This document shows positions 50,504 to 59,630 of a DNA stretch of 64,000 nt, piece by piece. The stretch comes from Altererythrobacter rubellus (GTDB taxonomy: Bacteria > Pseudomonadota > Alphaproteobacteria > Sphingomonadales > Sphingomonadaceae): positions 1,302,001 to 1,366,000 of the forward strand of contig NZ_CP127221.1 of NCBI RefSeq assembly GCF_030284385.1, read 5' to 3'. Made by a program: the position numbers and the translations under genes. Under the pieces are notes generated by a model. That model had not been told where the DNA came from, did not search any database, and saw nothing but the letters and a program-made list of their open reading frames with translations. Every line of letters starts with the position of its first letter. Positions within the stretch are counted from its first letter, which is position 1.

Positions 50504-53128
50504 ATGACAGGTCGATTTTTAAGTCGGATCGCAATTGTGTTGGCCGCCTTCGCTTTCACGGCCCCGCCTGCCATGGCGCAGTCCTATCTCGATGGCGATT
50601 TCGATGCGTCTGTTCCGACATTGTCTGAAAAGGTTGGCCATGCGCCGGGCACACGGATTACCTCCCCCAGCGAAAGCCTGACCTATCTTGAAGCCCTGGT
50701 GGAAGCCGTGCCTGATCGCGCCCGGCTGGTGCAATATGCGACCAGTTGGGAAGGGCGCCCGCTGGTATACGTTGTGATCACCGCTGCTGAAAACATGGCG
50801 CGGATCAACGCAATCAAAGCGGATTTGGCCAATGTCGCGGCCGGCCGCGCAAGCAATGGCGACGCATTGCCGGTCACGTGGCTTGCCTATGGTGTGCATG
50901 GCAACGAAGTGACTTCCACCGATGCGGCGCTGATGATGGCTTATCATTTGCTCGCTTCACAGGGCGATGCGCGGGTGGACCAGATCATGCGCGAAAGCAT
51001 TGTGATCATCGACCCATCGCAAAACCCCGATGGCCGCGCGCGCTTCGTGCACAACTTTCGCGCCGCGCTGGGCCTGACGCCTTTTGGCGATCGGCAGGCG
51101 GCCGAGCATGATGAACCATGGCCGAGCGGCCGTTTCAACCACTATCTGTTCGATCTGAACCGTGACTGGTTCACGCTGAGCCAACCGGAAACGCGTGGCA
51201 AGATCGCGGCCATGCTCGAGTGGAGTCCAGTGGTGGTCAAGGACATCCACGAAATGAGCGGCGATGACAGCTATTTCTTCAGCCCCGCAGCTGATCCGTT
51301 GAACCCTAATCTCACACCTGCGCAGATCCGCCTGTACGAGCTGATTGGCCGCAACAATGCCGCCTGGTTTGACCGCATGGGTGAACCCTACTTCACGCGC
51401 GAGGTCTTTGATCTGTTCTACCCCGGCTATGGGGACACATGGAATGCGCATCAGGGCGCAATTGGGAGTACATACGAGCAAGGATCGCCGCGCGGGCTGG
51501 TATGGGAAAGACGCGATGGCACGGAACTGACATATGCAGACGGTGTGCGTAATCACTTCTTGGCCAGCCTATCCACTGCTGAAGCAGTGGCCAGCAATGC
51601 TGATCGTTTCATGAGTGATTATGCGGCTTACCGTGCGGACAATGCGAATGGTGCGGCAGGGCGCGGTGCGTACGTGATCGATCTTGCCGAGCGCCGGTGG
51701 AATGCAGAGGCGCTGGGCCGCAGGCTGGCCGCGCAAGGGATCAATGTGCTGCGCCGCGATGGTGCAGCGACGGTATGCGGCAAGAGCTATCCGCAGGGCT
51801 ATCTGGCTGTGCCGCGTTCTCAACCCGCTGCGCGTCTTGTGCGCAGCCTGCTGGATGCAGACACGCCATTGCCGCGTGAATTCGTGATCGAGCAGGAGCG
51901 CCGCCGCAGCGATGATTTGCCGCATGAATTGTATGACGTCACCGCTTGGTCTGTTGGCATGATGGCTGGAACGCAAGTGCAACTTTGCGGCTCTGCGGTT
52001 GGCGGTGATCCGTTGTCGGCAACGTCTTCGATTGCGCCAGTGGCAGAAGGCAGCGGCAGCTTTGGCGTTGCTGTGCCCTGGAGCGATAGCGGGCAGGCCC
52101 GCCTAGTAGCGCTGGCGCTGCGCGAAGGAGTTGTCGGGCGCGCAACCGATGAAGCTTTCACCATGGGTTCGCGCACCTTCCCGCGCGGCACCGTGGTATT
52201 TAGCAATGCCGCAAATGGCGCGGACAAGATGGCGCGTTTTGCGGAACTCGCGCAGGAAGTCGGCGCGCATACTGTGGCGCTTGAATCGAGCTGGGTCGAG
52301 GATGGCCCCAATTTCGGCAGCGACGCCTTTGTGCGGCTGGACCCGCCCAAGGTTGCCATCGCCTGGGATGATGGCGTCTCACCGCTGAGCGCAGGCGCGC
52401 TGCGTTATGTATTGGAGCAACGCTTGGGCGTGCCGGTGACTCCGATCCGCACAGCGCAGCTGAGGAATGCGGATCTATCTGACTATGATGTTCTGCTGAT
52501 CCCCGACGGCTCGCCGGCAGGTGCGCTGGGCGAAAGCGGCGTAAGCACCATCCGCGAATTCGCGGGCGAAGGCGGCGTAGTGGTCGTGATTGGCGATAGT
52601 CTGGACATACTGGCAAGTGGTGACAGTCCTATGCTGGCGGTCAAACGCGAAGCAGCGCTAGGGCTGGAGCCGGGCGAAGATGCAGATGCAGGGAGCAGTC
52701 TGGCTGAAGCGGTCGAGATCACTAGCGAAGCCGAATATCGCACCGCCATTCGTGACGAGAATGCATTGCCAGACACGATGCCCGGCGCGTTGGTGAACAC
52801 TGTCGCAGACCGCAATCACTTCCTGTCGGCTGGATATGATGGCGGCGCAATCGTGCTGGCAACGGGTTCACGCATATACACTCCGCTTGACCGAGCGGAC
52901 GGGGTGAATGTGCTGCGCTTCGCAGCCGCAGATGATTTGGTGGCCAGCGGATATGTGTGGGAAGAAAACCGCCGCCAAATGGCTTTCAAACCCTATCAGA
53001 TGGCGCAACCGACTGGCCGCGGCATGGCGATAGGTTTTGCCCATGATCCGGCTGAACGCGCTTACCTGGACGGGCTGGATCTGTTGCTGGCCAATGCGGT
53101 GATCGTTGCGCCAGCGCGGGTTCGCTAA
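50504..53128 (+). CDS. Secreted M14-family zinc carboxypeptidase with C-terminal amidotransferase-like domain
   Basis: The 874-residue protein has a signal peptide (AIVLAAFAFTAPPAMAQ). Its M14 domain is at about residues 50-350. H132 and E135 in AYGVHGNEVTS and a histidine in VVVKDIHEMSGDDSYFF are the likely zinc ligands, and IDPSQNPDGRARFVHN is family-typical. The C-terminal part (residues ~600-850) contains DVLLIPDGSPAGALGESGVS and GEGGVVVVIGDSLDIL, resembling a class I amidotransferase-like fold. It probably trims peptides in the periplasm or outside. The 118 bases before it hold no gene. Confidence 0.85.
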   Translation: MTGRFLSRIAIVLAAFAFTAPPAMAQSYLDGDFDASVPTLSEKVGHAPGTRITSPSESLTYLEALVEAVPDRARLVQYATSWEGRPLVYVVITAAENMARINAIKADLANVAAGRASNGDALPVTWLAYGVHGNEVTSTDAALMMAYHLLASQGDARVDQIMRESIVIIDPSQNPDGRARFVHNFRAALGLTPFGDRQAAEHDEPWPSGRFNHYLFDLNRDWFTLSQPETRGKIAAMLEWSPVVVKDIHEMSGDDSYFFSPAADPLNPNLTPAQIRLYELIGRNNAAWFDRMGEPYFTREVFDLFYPGYGDTWNAHQGAIGSTYEQGSPRGLVWERRDGTELTYADGVRNHFLASLSTAEAVASNADRFMSDYAAYRADNANGAAGRGAYVIDLAERRWNAEALGRRLAAQGINVLRRDGAATVCGKSYPQGYLAVPRSQPAARLVRSLLDADTPLPREFVIEQERRRSDDLPHELYDVTAWSVGMMAGTQVQLCGSAVGGDPLSATSSIAPVAEGSGSFGVAVPWSDSGQARLVALALREGVVGRATDEAFTMGSRTFPRGTVVFSNAANGADKMARFAELAQEVGAHTVALESSWVEDGPNFGSDAFVRLDPPKVAIAWDDGVSPLSAGALRYVLEQRLGVPVTPIRTAQLRNADLSDYDVLLIPDGSPAGALGESGVSTIREFAGEGGVVVVIGDSLDILASGDSPMLAVKREAALGLEPGEDADAGSSLAEAVEITSEAEYRTAIRDENALPDTMPGALVNTVADRNHFLSAGYDGGAIVLATGSRIYTPLDRADGVNVLRFAAADDLVASGYVWEENRRQMAFKPYQMAQPTGRGMAIGFAHDPAERAYLDGLDLLLANAVIVAPARVR

Positions 53129-53808
53129 TCGCCTTTGTACTCAGGCACCCATTTCATGACGCCGCCTACCATCGGGGTCCACCATCCGGTTTTGATTCCG
53201 GCAGCGGCGAGCGCGTTGCTGACCCATTGGTTGCAGGTGTTGCCAAGGTGATAGGTGCCGGGCGCATCATAAAACACGTCATAATCTGAATAGCCACGAT
53301 AGACCGTGCGTTCAGACGCAGGCAAAATCTCGCGCTCGATAATCGCGATCAGACGCGCATATTCTGCATGGCTGATCGTAAGCTGACGATGATCGGGCGA
53401 GGGGGCAGGGCGGATGTAGTGGCTGACATGCAGCAAGCCTCCACCGCCCGTTGCTGCGCCAAAAACTGTTGGCAGAGACAGGTCCCACCAGGTTGGCGTG
53501 TTAAGGAACACTTCGCGTTCACCCCAACTCACCGAGACATGCGTGTAGGGACGGTTCGGCGCGAGCACATCATCCGCGGGAAAATCCGCGCGCCAATCCT
53601 TTTGAGCAGAGACTGCAGGCATAACGATAGCGGTGTGCACGCCATTGGTTTCGATCATGATCTGGACCCCGGCTGCGGGTTGTTCCCAATCATCATTGCG
53701 GGCAATGGAGGAACCGATCCACGCGGTCAGCAGGAAAACAAGTGCAAACGCCGCCAACACAGCGAGCGGCCAGAGGAGCAAGCGCTTTAGCGTCGTTTGC
53801 GCAGCCAT
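53125..53808 (-). CDS. TIGR02117/DUF2459-family membrane-anchored protein
   Basis: The 227-residue protein has one N-terminal membrane helix (LLLWPLAVLAAFALVFLLTA). A periplasmic domain follows with ETNGVHTAIVMP, VSVSWGEREVFLNTPTWWDL, an HVSHY motif, FYDAPGTYHLGNTCNQWVSN and ALAAAGIKTGWWTPM. The conserved Cys/His/Asn set (TCNQW, H in HLGNT) resembles NlpC/P60-like cysteine hydrolases, but no activity is known. Its start lies inside the end of prmA (22-base overlap), and its stop overlaps the M14 gene end on the other strand. Confidence 0.82.
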   Translation of the reverse strand: MAAQTTLKRLLLWPLAVLAAFALVFLLTAWIGSSIARNDDWEQPAAGVQIMIETNGVHTAIVMPAVSAQKDWRADFPADDVLAPNRPYTHVSVSWGEREVFLNTPTWWDLSLPTVFGAATGGGGLLHVSHYIRPAPSPDHRQLTISHAEYARLIAIIEREILPASERTVYRGYSDYDVFYDAPGTYHLGNTCNQWVSNALAAAGIKTGWWTPMVGGVMKWVPEYKGD

Positions 53809-54686
53809 AGAATGGACCAGTTTCCATTGACGTGGCGCTCGGCGAGACGGAAGCCCGCTTGGCGATAGGCTCTGCGAACCGCGGGTTCCTGTCGTTCCAG
53901 CAAACCGGCCAGCAGGATACTGGCGCCAGGCGTTACAGCGGCTTCAAAATCTGGTGCGAGTTCCACCAAAGGCGCAGCCAGTATGTTCGCGATCAGGAGA
54001 TCGTATGGCCCGCGCGCTTCGAGGAGCGGGTCCGCCATCCCGTCAGCGATCACCATGGTCAGCTGACCGCGATCTGCGCCGATTGGCAGGCTGTTCAGCT
54101 CCGCGTTGTCGGCCACCACGCCTGCACACACATCATCGATGTCGGATGCGGTACAGAGCGCTCTCGGCCACAAGCGCATGGCAGCGATCGCAAGCAGGCC
54201 TGTGCCCGTGCCAATATCGGCGATATTGCGGCTGACTACGCCGCGTTCCTTCATTGCGTCCAGCATCTCCAGGCAACCGGCGGTCGTCTCGTGGTGGCCG
54301 GTGCCGAACGCCTGGCTGGCTGGGATCTCTATGTTCATTGCGCCATCAGCCGGTGGATAATCGGATGTATGGATGTAAAAGCAGCCTGCGCGGATCGGTT
54401 CGGCCCCTTGCTGGCTCAAAGTGATCCAGTCCTGTTCAGGCAATTTCTCGACAGTGAAAACCGGCACGTCCCCGTCAAATAGACCGGCTATGTCTGCCTG
54501 TTGCGCTTCGCTCGGCTCGTGCGAATACCATGCCTCCAACACCCATTCTTGCGGGCGATCCTCCACCACTTCGCTGCCTGAAATGACAACTTCCGGGTCC
54601 CAATCGTCGATCTCTTCATGATAAAGCAGAGCCGCCTGTATGACAGGCTTTGCTGCAAAGGCAGAGAGTTTCCAGCTCTCGCTCAC
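53787..54686 (-). CDS. prmA: Ribosomal protein L11 methyltransferase
   Basis: The 299-residue SAM-dependent enzyme trimethylates L11. Visible are AFGTGHHETTAGCLEML and the SAM-binding DIGTGTGLLAIAAMRLW. ASDIDDVCAGVVADNAELN follows, then the catalytic-region NILAAPLVELAPDF. The GTG at 54686 overlaps the upstream beta-lactamase-fold gene's stop (GTGA), so I prefer it to the far upstream ATG at 54758. It is in a same-strand run SDR, MBL, prmA, TIGR02117 with overlaps throughout. Confidence 0.93.
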   Translation of the reverse strand: MSESWKLSAFAAKPVIQAALLYHEEIDDWDPEVVISGSEVVEDRPQEWVLEAWYSHEPSEAQQADIAGLFDGDVPVFTVEKLPEQDWITLSQQGAEPIRAGCFYIHTSDYPPADGAMNIEIPASQAFGTGHHETTAGCLEMLDAMKERGVVSRNIADIGTGTGLLAIAAMRLWPRALCTASDIDDVCAGVVADNAELNSLPIGADRGQLTMVIADGMADPLLEARGPYDLLIANILAAPLVELAPDFEAAVTPGASILLAGLLERQEPAVRRAYRQAGFRLAERHVNGNWSILWLRKRR

Positions 54687-55609
54687 TCTGCGTTGCCCGC
54701 TTCGCGTTCGAGGCGCGCATCCAAGCGACGTTCGATAGCGCGGGCGTAATTCTTGCATTGATTACCATCGCCCACTTCACCCGAGCGCAACCGCTTGATC
54801 ATGTTACTTGATGATGGATGCGGCGTAAGAATCTTATCGCATGGCAACGCAGCAACGGTTTCAATGCTTTGCTGGAAGGCGGCGACTGTCTGTGGATGAT
54901 CTGTAAAGCGGTAACTATCGGCGGAAACCGGTGAAAGGCTGTCGACATATGCAAAATCGCGACACGATTGATCAGCAGCACTCGCATCGCAGGAAGTCCA
55001 GCTCCAGCTTAGTGCGCCGGGCGTGTGCCCTGGCGTTGCATGAGCCGTGATCGTGATGCCACCAAGCGTTACCGGATCACCATGGGAAACAACAAGATCG
55101 ACTTGCACAGGGGCCATTGCCGGGTGATTTGATTCAGCCTGAGGATCGTCCGATGCAACAATTCCGCTTTCGAGGACCGGTTTGGCACGGGCGGAGGCGA
55201 CGACCCTCGCTCCTGTCGTCTCCACGGCCGCTGCGTGGCCCGCGACATGGTCAAAATGTTCGTGGCTCATCAGGATATAGCCGATGTCGGTCGGGTCAAA
55301 GCCAAGCTTGCGGATGTTTTCCAGGACCGATGGCGCGGCACCCTCTACACCGCTGTCCAAAAGGATATGACCGTCGTCTCCGGTGACCAGAATGGCAGAG
55401 ATTCCGCAGGTTCCCACGTAATATGTGTTGCCATGTATCTGGAATGGAGGCGCTGTCTTGTCCCACTCGTCCCATGTCTCGCAGCTTTGAAGGAATGCGT
55501 TCTTACCGACCCCCTCTGCCGGTTGAAGCGTGGCAGTTTCTTCCGCTTGGGTGGGCAAAGCCAGACAACTCGCTGCGAGAAGACATAAGGGAAGTGATTT
55601 AACGTACAT
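54683..55609 (-). CDS. Subclass B3-like metallo-beta-lactamase
   Basis: The 308-residue secreted protein has signal CLLAASCLALPTQA. Its zinc ligands fit subclass B3: H116, H118, D120 and H121 in MSHEHFDHVAGH, H195 in ATPGHTPGALSW and H264 in LTPHPSSSNM. GTCGISAILVTGDDGHILLD is the B3-typical beginning. It could hydrolyse beta-lactams in the periplasm; many environmental B3 relatives do so weakly. A disulfide pair (C in TSCDAS and QSCRDF) is plausible. The start ATG 55609 overlaps the SDR stop by 11 bases. The BlaI/BlaR-like pair at 62.3 kb is not adjacent. Confidence 0.88.
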   Translation of the reverse strand: MYVKSLPLCLLAASCLALPTQAEETATLQPAEGVGKNAFLQSCETWDEWDKTAPPFQIHGNTYYVGTCGISAILVTGDDGHILLDSGVEGAAPSVLENIRKLGFDPTDIGYILMSHEHFDHVAGHAAAVETTGARVVASARAKPVLESGIVASDDPQAESNHPAMAPVQVDLVVSHGDPVTLGGITITAHATPGHTPGALSWSWTSCDASAADQSCRDFAYVDSLSPVSADSYRFTDHPQTVAAFQQSIETVAALPCDKILTPHPSSSNMIKRLRSGEVGDGNQCKNYARAIERRLDARLEREAGNAE

Positions 55610-56309
55610 AACTGGCTCCATTGGCGTCGATCACCGCGCCAGTCATGCTTTCCGGGGCATCAAGCGAGCAGAATTCGATAATACGCGCAATTTCAGCGGG
55701 TTCTGCCACACGTCCCAGCGGGATATCGCGCAACAGCTGTTCGCCCCCGCGGCTCTCCAGATAATCGCCCGCCATTGCGGTGTCGGTAAATCCCGGTGTG
55801 ATTGCAAAGCTCACAATCCGCTGCGCCGCGTAACCGCGCGCAATCGTCTTGTGCATGGCCAGCATCCCGCCTTTCGCCGCTGCATAGTGCCAATGTGCCG
55901 GCGAATCGCCGCGATATCCCGCGCGGCTTGCGACATGCACGATCCGGCCAGGAACTCCGCGATCCAGCCAGTGACTTACGGCAAAGCGACTTAGCTGTGC
56001 CGCAGCGGTCAAGTTAATCCGCAGCGTCTCTTCCCACCCATCCAGCCATTCAATATCGGAAGAATCGAGAGCGGTCGCCTTGAACAGCCCGGCATTGTTG
56101 ACCAGCACATCGATATGTCCGTTCGCCCGGTCTAAAGCTTCTTCCCACAATATTTGTGGGGCAGAAGGTTGAGAGAAGTCTGCTGGAATTGTGTTTTCGT
56201 CAGCCGCGCTGGTCGCGTGGCCGATCACCTTTGCCCCGCGCTTTTCCAACGCTTCACGCGCTGCAGCACCGATTCCGCGGCTTGATCCGGTAAGGAGAAT
56301 TGCACTCAT
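55599..56309 (-). CDS. Short-chain dehydrogenase/reductase
   Basis: The 236-residue protein shows ILLTGSSRGIGAAAREAL (NAD(P) binding), DVLVNNAGLFKA, the serine in VHVASRAGYRG, the catalytic YAAAKGGMLAMHK and PGFTDTAMAGDY. The alanine after PGRIVHV and a short Rossmann half fit a classical SDR. The substrate is unknown. ATG 56309 begins the conserved part. It is divergent from sdhC, with 119 bases between starts. Confidence 0.9.
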   Translation of the reverse strand: MSAILLTGSSRGIGAAAREALEKRGAKVIGHATSAADENTIPADFSQPSAPQILWEEALDRANGHIDVLVNNAGLFKATALDSSDIEWLDGWEETLRINLTAAAQLSRFAVSHWLDRGVPGRIVHVASRAGYRGDSPAHWHYAAAKGGMLAMHKTIARGYAAQRIVSFAITPGFTDTAMAGDYLESRGGEQLLRDIPLGRVAEPAEIARIIEFCSLDAPESMTGAVIDANGASYVR

Positions 56310-56428
56310 TCGAACACCTATCTGAAACTTTGCAGCCCAAGTCGAGCGGAACTGGTTGAAAGGCGGGTTGTCACACGCGCTGTGGACGCTAAGTGGAGTT
56401 GCAACAGTGTTTACCGGACGAATTGAAT

Positions 56429-56812
56429 ATGTCGAACAACAGACCGCTCTCACCGCACCTCCAGATCTGGAAATGGGGCCCGCATATGCTGGTTTCCATC
56501 CTTCACCGGGTTAGTGGAGATGGAATGGCGCTGGTCGGGTTGTTTGTGCTGGTTTGGTGGCTTGGCGCGCTGGCAAGTGGGCCTGCCTATTACGAGACTT
56601 TCAGCGGTTTGATGACGAGCATTCCAGGTTACGTCGTTCTTGTCGGCCTGAGCTGGGCCTTTTTCACACATTTGATGAGCGGGCTTCGCCACTTTGTGCT
56701 CGATATCGGCGCGGGCTATGAGCTCAACACGAACAAGATGTGGTCGATTGCCTCGCCGCTGATCGCCATCCTCCTGACAGCGGGCTTTTGGGCCCTCATC
56801 CTAAACAAGTAA
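56429..56812 (+). CDS. sdhC: Succinate dehydrogenase cytochrome b556 subunit
   Basis: The 127-residue membrane subunit has RPLSPHLQIWKWGPHMLVSI then LHRVSGDGMAL (SdhC signature SxxHRxSG), three helices, and HLMSGLRHFVLDIGAGYEL with the heme-ligand histidine. It anchors complex II and binds quinone. Start ATG 56429 is the conserved start. Operon sdhC-sdhD-sdhA. Confidence 0.95.
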   Translation: MSNNRPLSPHLQIWKWGPHMLVSILHRVSGDGMALVGLFVLVWWLGALASGPAYYETFSGLMTSIPGYVVLVGLSWAFFTHLMSGLRHFVLDIGAGYELNTNKMWSIASPLIAILLTAGFWALILNK

Positions 56813-56823
56813 GGCAGCTAGAA

Positions 56824-57210
56824 ATGGCTCACGATACTCCTATCAAGCGCGTGCGCGGTCTGGGCTCGGCGCATCACGGCGCGCATCACTGGCTGGTGCA
56901 ACGCTTTACCGCCATCGGCAATCTGGTGCTCAGCATCTGGCTGATCGCCAGCATTATCGGTTTGCCTGATCTGAGCTACGCAACGGTCAGCAAATGGCTG
57001 GCTCAGCCAGTATCCGCTACGGCCATGATCTTGCTCGTTATCAGCACGTTCTGGCACGCGCGCCTTGGCCTGCAAGTTCTGATCGAAGATTATCTCCACA
57101 ACTCCGGCACCAAATTCGCTGCGCTCGCCGCGCTAAACCTCGCCGTCATTGGCGGCGGTGCCTTCGCCATTTTCTCTGTTGCCAGCCTTGCCTTTGGAGG
57201 AGCCGCCTGA
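56824..57210 (+). CDS. sdhD: Succinate dehydrogenase membrane anchor subunit
   Basis: The 128-residue protein has [20 protein letters not shown], three helices and [20 protein letters not shown], the SdhD H-x-x-x-G-x-x-x-x-x-x-DY pattern with the likely heme/quinone-site residues. It follows sdhC by 11 bases, and its stop overlaps the sdhA start by one base. Confidence 0.94.
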   Translation: MAHDTPIKRVRGLGSAHHGAHHWLVQRFTAIGNLVLSIWLIASIIGLPDLSYATVSKWLAQPVSATAMILLVISTFWHARLGLQVLIEDYLHNSGTKFAALAALNLAVIGGGAFAIFSVASLAFGGAA

Positions 57211-59033
57211 TGGCCGACACCTCAGCTTACAAGATTATCGATCACACCTATGACGTTGTTGTTGTGGGAGCAGGCGGCTCTGGCCTGCGCGCGACCATGG
57301 GCGCTGCCGAAGCGGGCTTGCGAACCGCCAACATCACCAAGGTGTTCCCGACCCGCAGTCACACTGTGGCGGCCCAGGGCGGAATCGCCGCTTCGCTGGG
57401 CAACAACACGCCCGATCACTGGTCATGGCATATGTATGACACGGTGAAGGGGGCGGACTGGCTGGGTGATCAGGACGCGATTGAATATCTCGCTCGTGAA
57501 GCGCCAGCAGCGGTTTACGAGCTGGAGCATGCAGGCGTGCCCTTCAGCCGCAACGAAGATGGCACGATTTACCAGCGCCCGTTTGGCGGCCACATGCAGA
57601 ATATGGGTGAAGGCCCGCCGGTGCAGCGCACTTGTGCCGCGGCTGACCGTACCGGCCACGCCATGCTTCACGCGCTGTATCAGCAGAGCCTGAAGTATGA
57701 TGCGGACTTCTTCATCGAATATTTCGCGCTTGACCTGATTATGGCGGGCCAGGGCGCTGATCGGAAATGCGTCGGGGTGACCGCAATGTGCCTCGATGAT
57801 GGCACGATCCATCGTTTCCGCGCGCAATCCGTAGTGCTGGCAACCGGCGGTTATGGCCGCTGCTATTTCACCGCGACGTCTGCGCACACCTGCACTGGCG
57901 ATGGAGGGGGCATGGTGCTCCGCGCCGGCTTGCCGCTGCAGGATATGGAGTTTGTCCAGTTCCACCCGACCGGTATTTACGGCGCGGGCGTGCTGATCAC
58001 AGAGGGCGCGCGCGGCGAGGGCGGTTACCTCACCAACAGCGAAGGCGAGCGCTTCATGGAGCGTTACGCTCCAAGTGCAAAGGACCTTGCATCGCGCGAC
58101 GTTGTCAGCCGTTCGATGGCGCTCGAAATGCGCGAAGGTCGCGGCGTAGGCCCCGATGGCGACCACATCTACCTGCATCTGGATCACATTGATCCCAAGG
58201 TACTGGGTGAGCGGCTGCCGGGGATCACCGAAAGCGGCAAGATTTTTGCTGGCGTTGACCTGACCCGAGAACCGCTGCCCGTAACGCCTACGGTGCATTA
58301 CAATATGGGCGGCATCCCCTGTAATTATCACGGGCAGGTTGTGACACTCGGTCCTGATGGCGATCCGGATCATGTTGTGCCGGGGCTTTATGCCGTAGGC
58401 GAAGCGGCCTGTGTATCCGTACACGGCGCGAACCGCCTCGGTTCCAACTCGTTGATCGACCTGGTGGTGTTCGGACGCGCAACCGGCTTGCACCTGAAAG
58501 ACAATATCACGGCCAACGGCAAACAGGACGAACTGCCGGCGGACAGCGCGGAAATGTCACTGACGCGGCTTGATCACTTCCGCGATGCGGATGGTGGTTC
58601 ACCGACCGCCGAAGTTCGCAGCGAAATGCAGAAGGCGATGCAAAAGCACGCGGCGGTGTTCCGCGACAGCAAGCTATTGTCCGAAGGTGTCGATGCGCTG
58701 AAATCCGTTAATAAGCGGATGGAAGATATCAAGGTGTTTGACCGCTCGCTGATCTGGAACAGCGATTTGATCGAGACGCTTGAGCTCGACAATCTGATGG
58801 CGCAGGCGAATGTTACCATGGCGTCCGCTGAAAACCGCAAGGAAAGCCGCGGTGCTCACGCTCATGAGGACTTCCCCGATCGTGACGATGCGAACTGGAT
58901 GAAGCACACGATTGCCTGGTTCGAAGGCTGGGGCGGAAACGGTGGCGCGGTGAAGATCGACTACCGTCCGGTGCACGAATATACGCTGACGGATGACGCC
59001 GAGTACATCAAGCCGAAGAAGCGGGTGTACTAG
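57210..59033 (+). CDS. sdhA: Succinate dehydrogenase flavoprotein subunit
   Basis: The 607-residue catalytic subunit oxidises succinate to fumarate. It has the FAD motif [21 protein letters not shown]51 in [11 protein letters not shown] for covalent FAD attachment, substrate-site [13 protein letters not shown] and the catalytic-Arg region [34 protein letters not shown] is also present. Length is normal. Unlike the usual order, sdhB does not follow; the next gene is an unrelated membrane protein. Confidence 0.97.
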   Translation: MADTSAYKIIDHTYDVVVVGAGGSGLRATMGAAEAGLRTANITKVFPTRSHTVAAQGGIAASLGNNTPDHWSWHMYDTVKGADWLGDQDAIEYLAREAPAAVYELEHAGVPFSRNEDGTIYQRPFGGHMQNMGEGPPVQRTCAAADRTGHAMLHALYQQSLKYDADFFIEYFALDLIMAGQGADRKCVGVTAMCLDDGTIHRFRAQSVVLATGGYGRCYFTATSAHTCTGDGGGMVLRAGLPLQDMEFVQFHPTGIYGAGVLITEGARGEGGYLTNSEGERFMERYAPSAKDLASRDVVSRSMALEMREGRGVGPDGDHIYLHLDHIDPKVLGERLPGITESGKIFAGVDLTREPLPVTPTVHYNMGGIPCNYHGQVVTLGPDGDPDHVVPGLYAVGEAACVSVHGANRLGSNSLIDLVVFGRATGLHLKDNITANGKQDELPADSAEMSLTRLDHFRDADGGSPTAEVRSEMQKAMQKHAAVFRDSKLLSEGVDALKSVNKRMEDIKVFDRSLIWNSDLIETLELDNLMAQANVTMASAENRKESRGAHAHEDFPDRDDANWMKHTIAWFEGWGGNGGAVKIDYRPVHEYTLTDDAEYIKPKKRVY

Positions 59034-59061
59034 ACTTCAGAAGCGCGTTGGGAGGGCGCCT

Positions 59062-59583
59062 TTGACTTCCAAACCCGCACTGACAAAACGCCTGGACGGC
59101 TATCGGAAGATGGAGCTGGGCAATGTCTGGCTTCTTCCCGTCTGCATGGTGTGGGTGGCCTATTTCCTCGAGTATCCGTTGGGTTGGCTGAGCTGGACTT
59201 CAATGGTGCCTATGTGCGGTTTGCTGCTGCTTGGCGGGCTATACTGGCGCGCGAAGCTTCGGCTTCTTCAAGGCCAAAACCAACCATTGGCGATTCTTTT
59301 GCCATGGGCGCGCTCTTTGCAATGGCCGTTCGCCATCGCCAGTGCGATTGTGTGCGCACTTTGTCTGGCGAGCTGGATCACAGGTGAATTTGCCTTGTCT
59401 CTGGGCGACCGGATCACGGCCAGTATCGCTGCCTCGCTCGCGATGCTGGAGTATGTGAACTACTATCATCGCCAGTTGCAGCACTTTGACCATGCGGCGG
59501 ACTGGAAACGGTTACTCGAAGGCAGAGGCTTCAGAGCGTCGCAAATGGCGACAGATTTGCAGCGTCTTCGTCAAAAGCGCTAG
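59062..59583 (+). CDS. Membrane protein of unknown function downstream of sdhA
   Basis: I do not recognise this 173-residue protein. It has about four hydrophobic helices (LLPVCMVWVAYFLEYPLGWL, TSMVPMCGLLLLGGLYW, FAIASAIVCALCLASWI, ASIAASLAMLEYVNYYHRQL) and a soluble basic C-terminus (RASQMATDLQRLRQKR). The start is a TTG at 59062 with GGAGGG at ideal spacing; no ATG fits. It begins 28 bases after sdhA and is probably on the same message. The pattern W..KLRLLQGQN between helices could be a cytosolic loop. Confidence 0.65.
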   Translation: MTSKPALTKRLDGYRKMELGNVWLLPVCMVWVAYFLEYPLGWLSWTSMVPMCGLLLLGGLYWRAKLRLLQGQNQPLAILLPWARSLQWPFAIASAIVCALCLASWITGEFALSLGDRITASIAASLAMLEYVNYYHRQLQHFDHAADWKRLLEGRGFRASQMATDLQRLRQKR

Positions 59584-59630
59584 GCATCAGGTCTTGACCT
59601 GAACGCTGTTCTCGCTGCACCTTCCCGGCT

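Noticed and set aside
57423..58493. 356-codon minus-strand frame opposite sdhA
   Set aside because: Shadow of sdhA; no ribosome site or domain.
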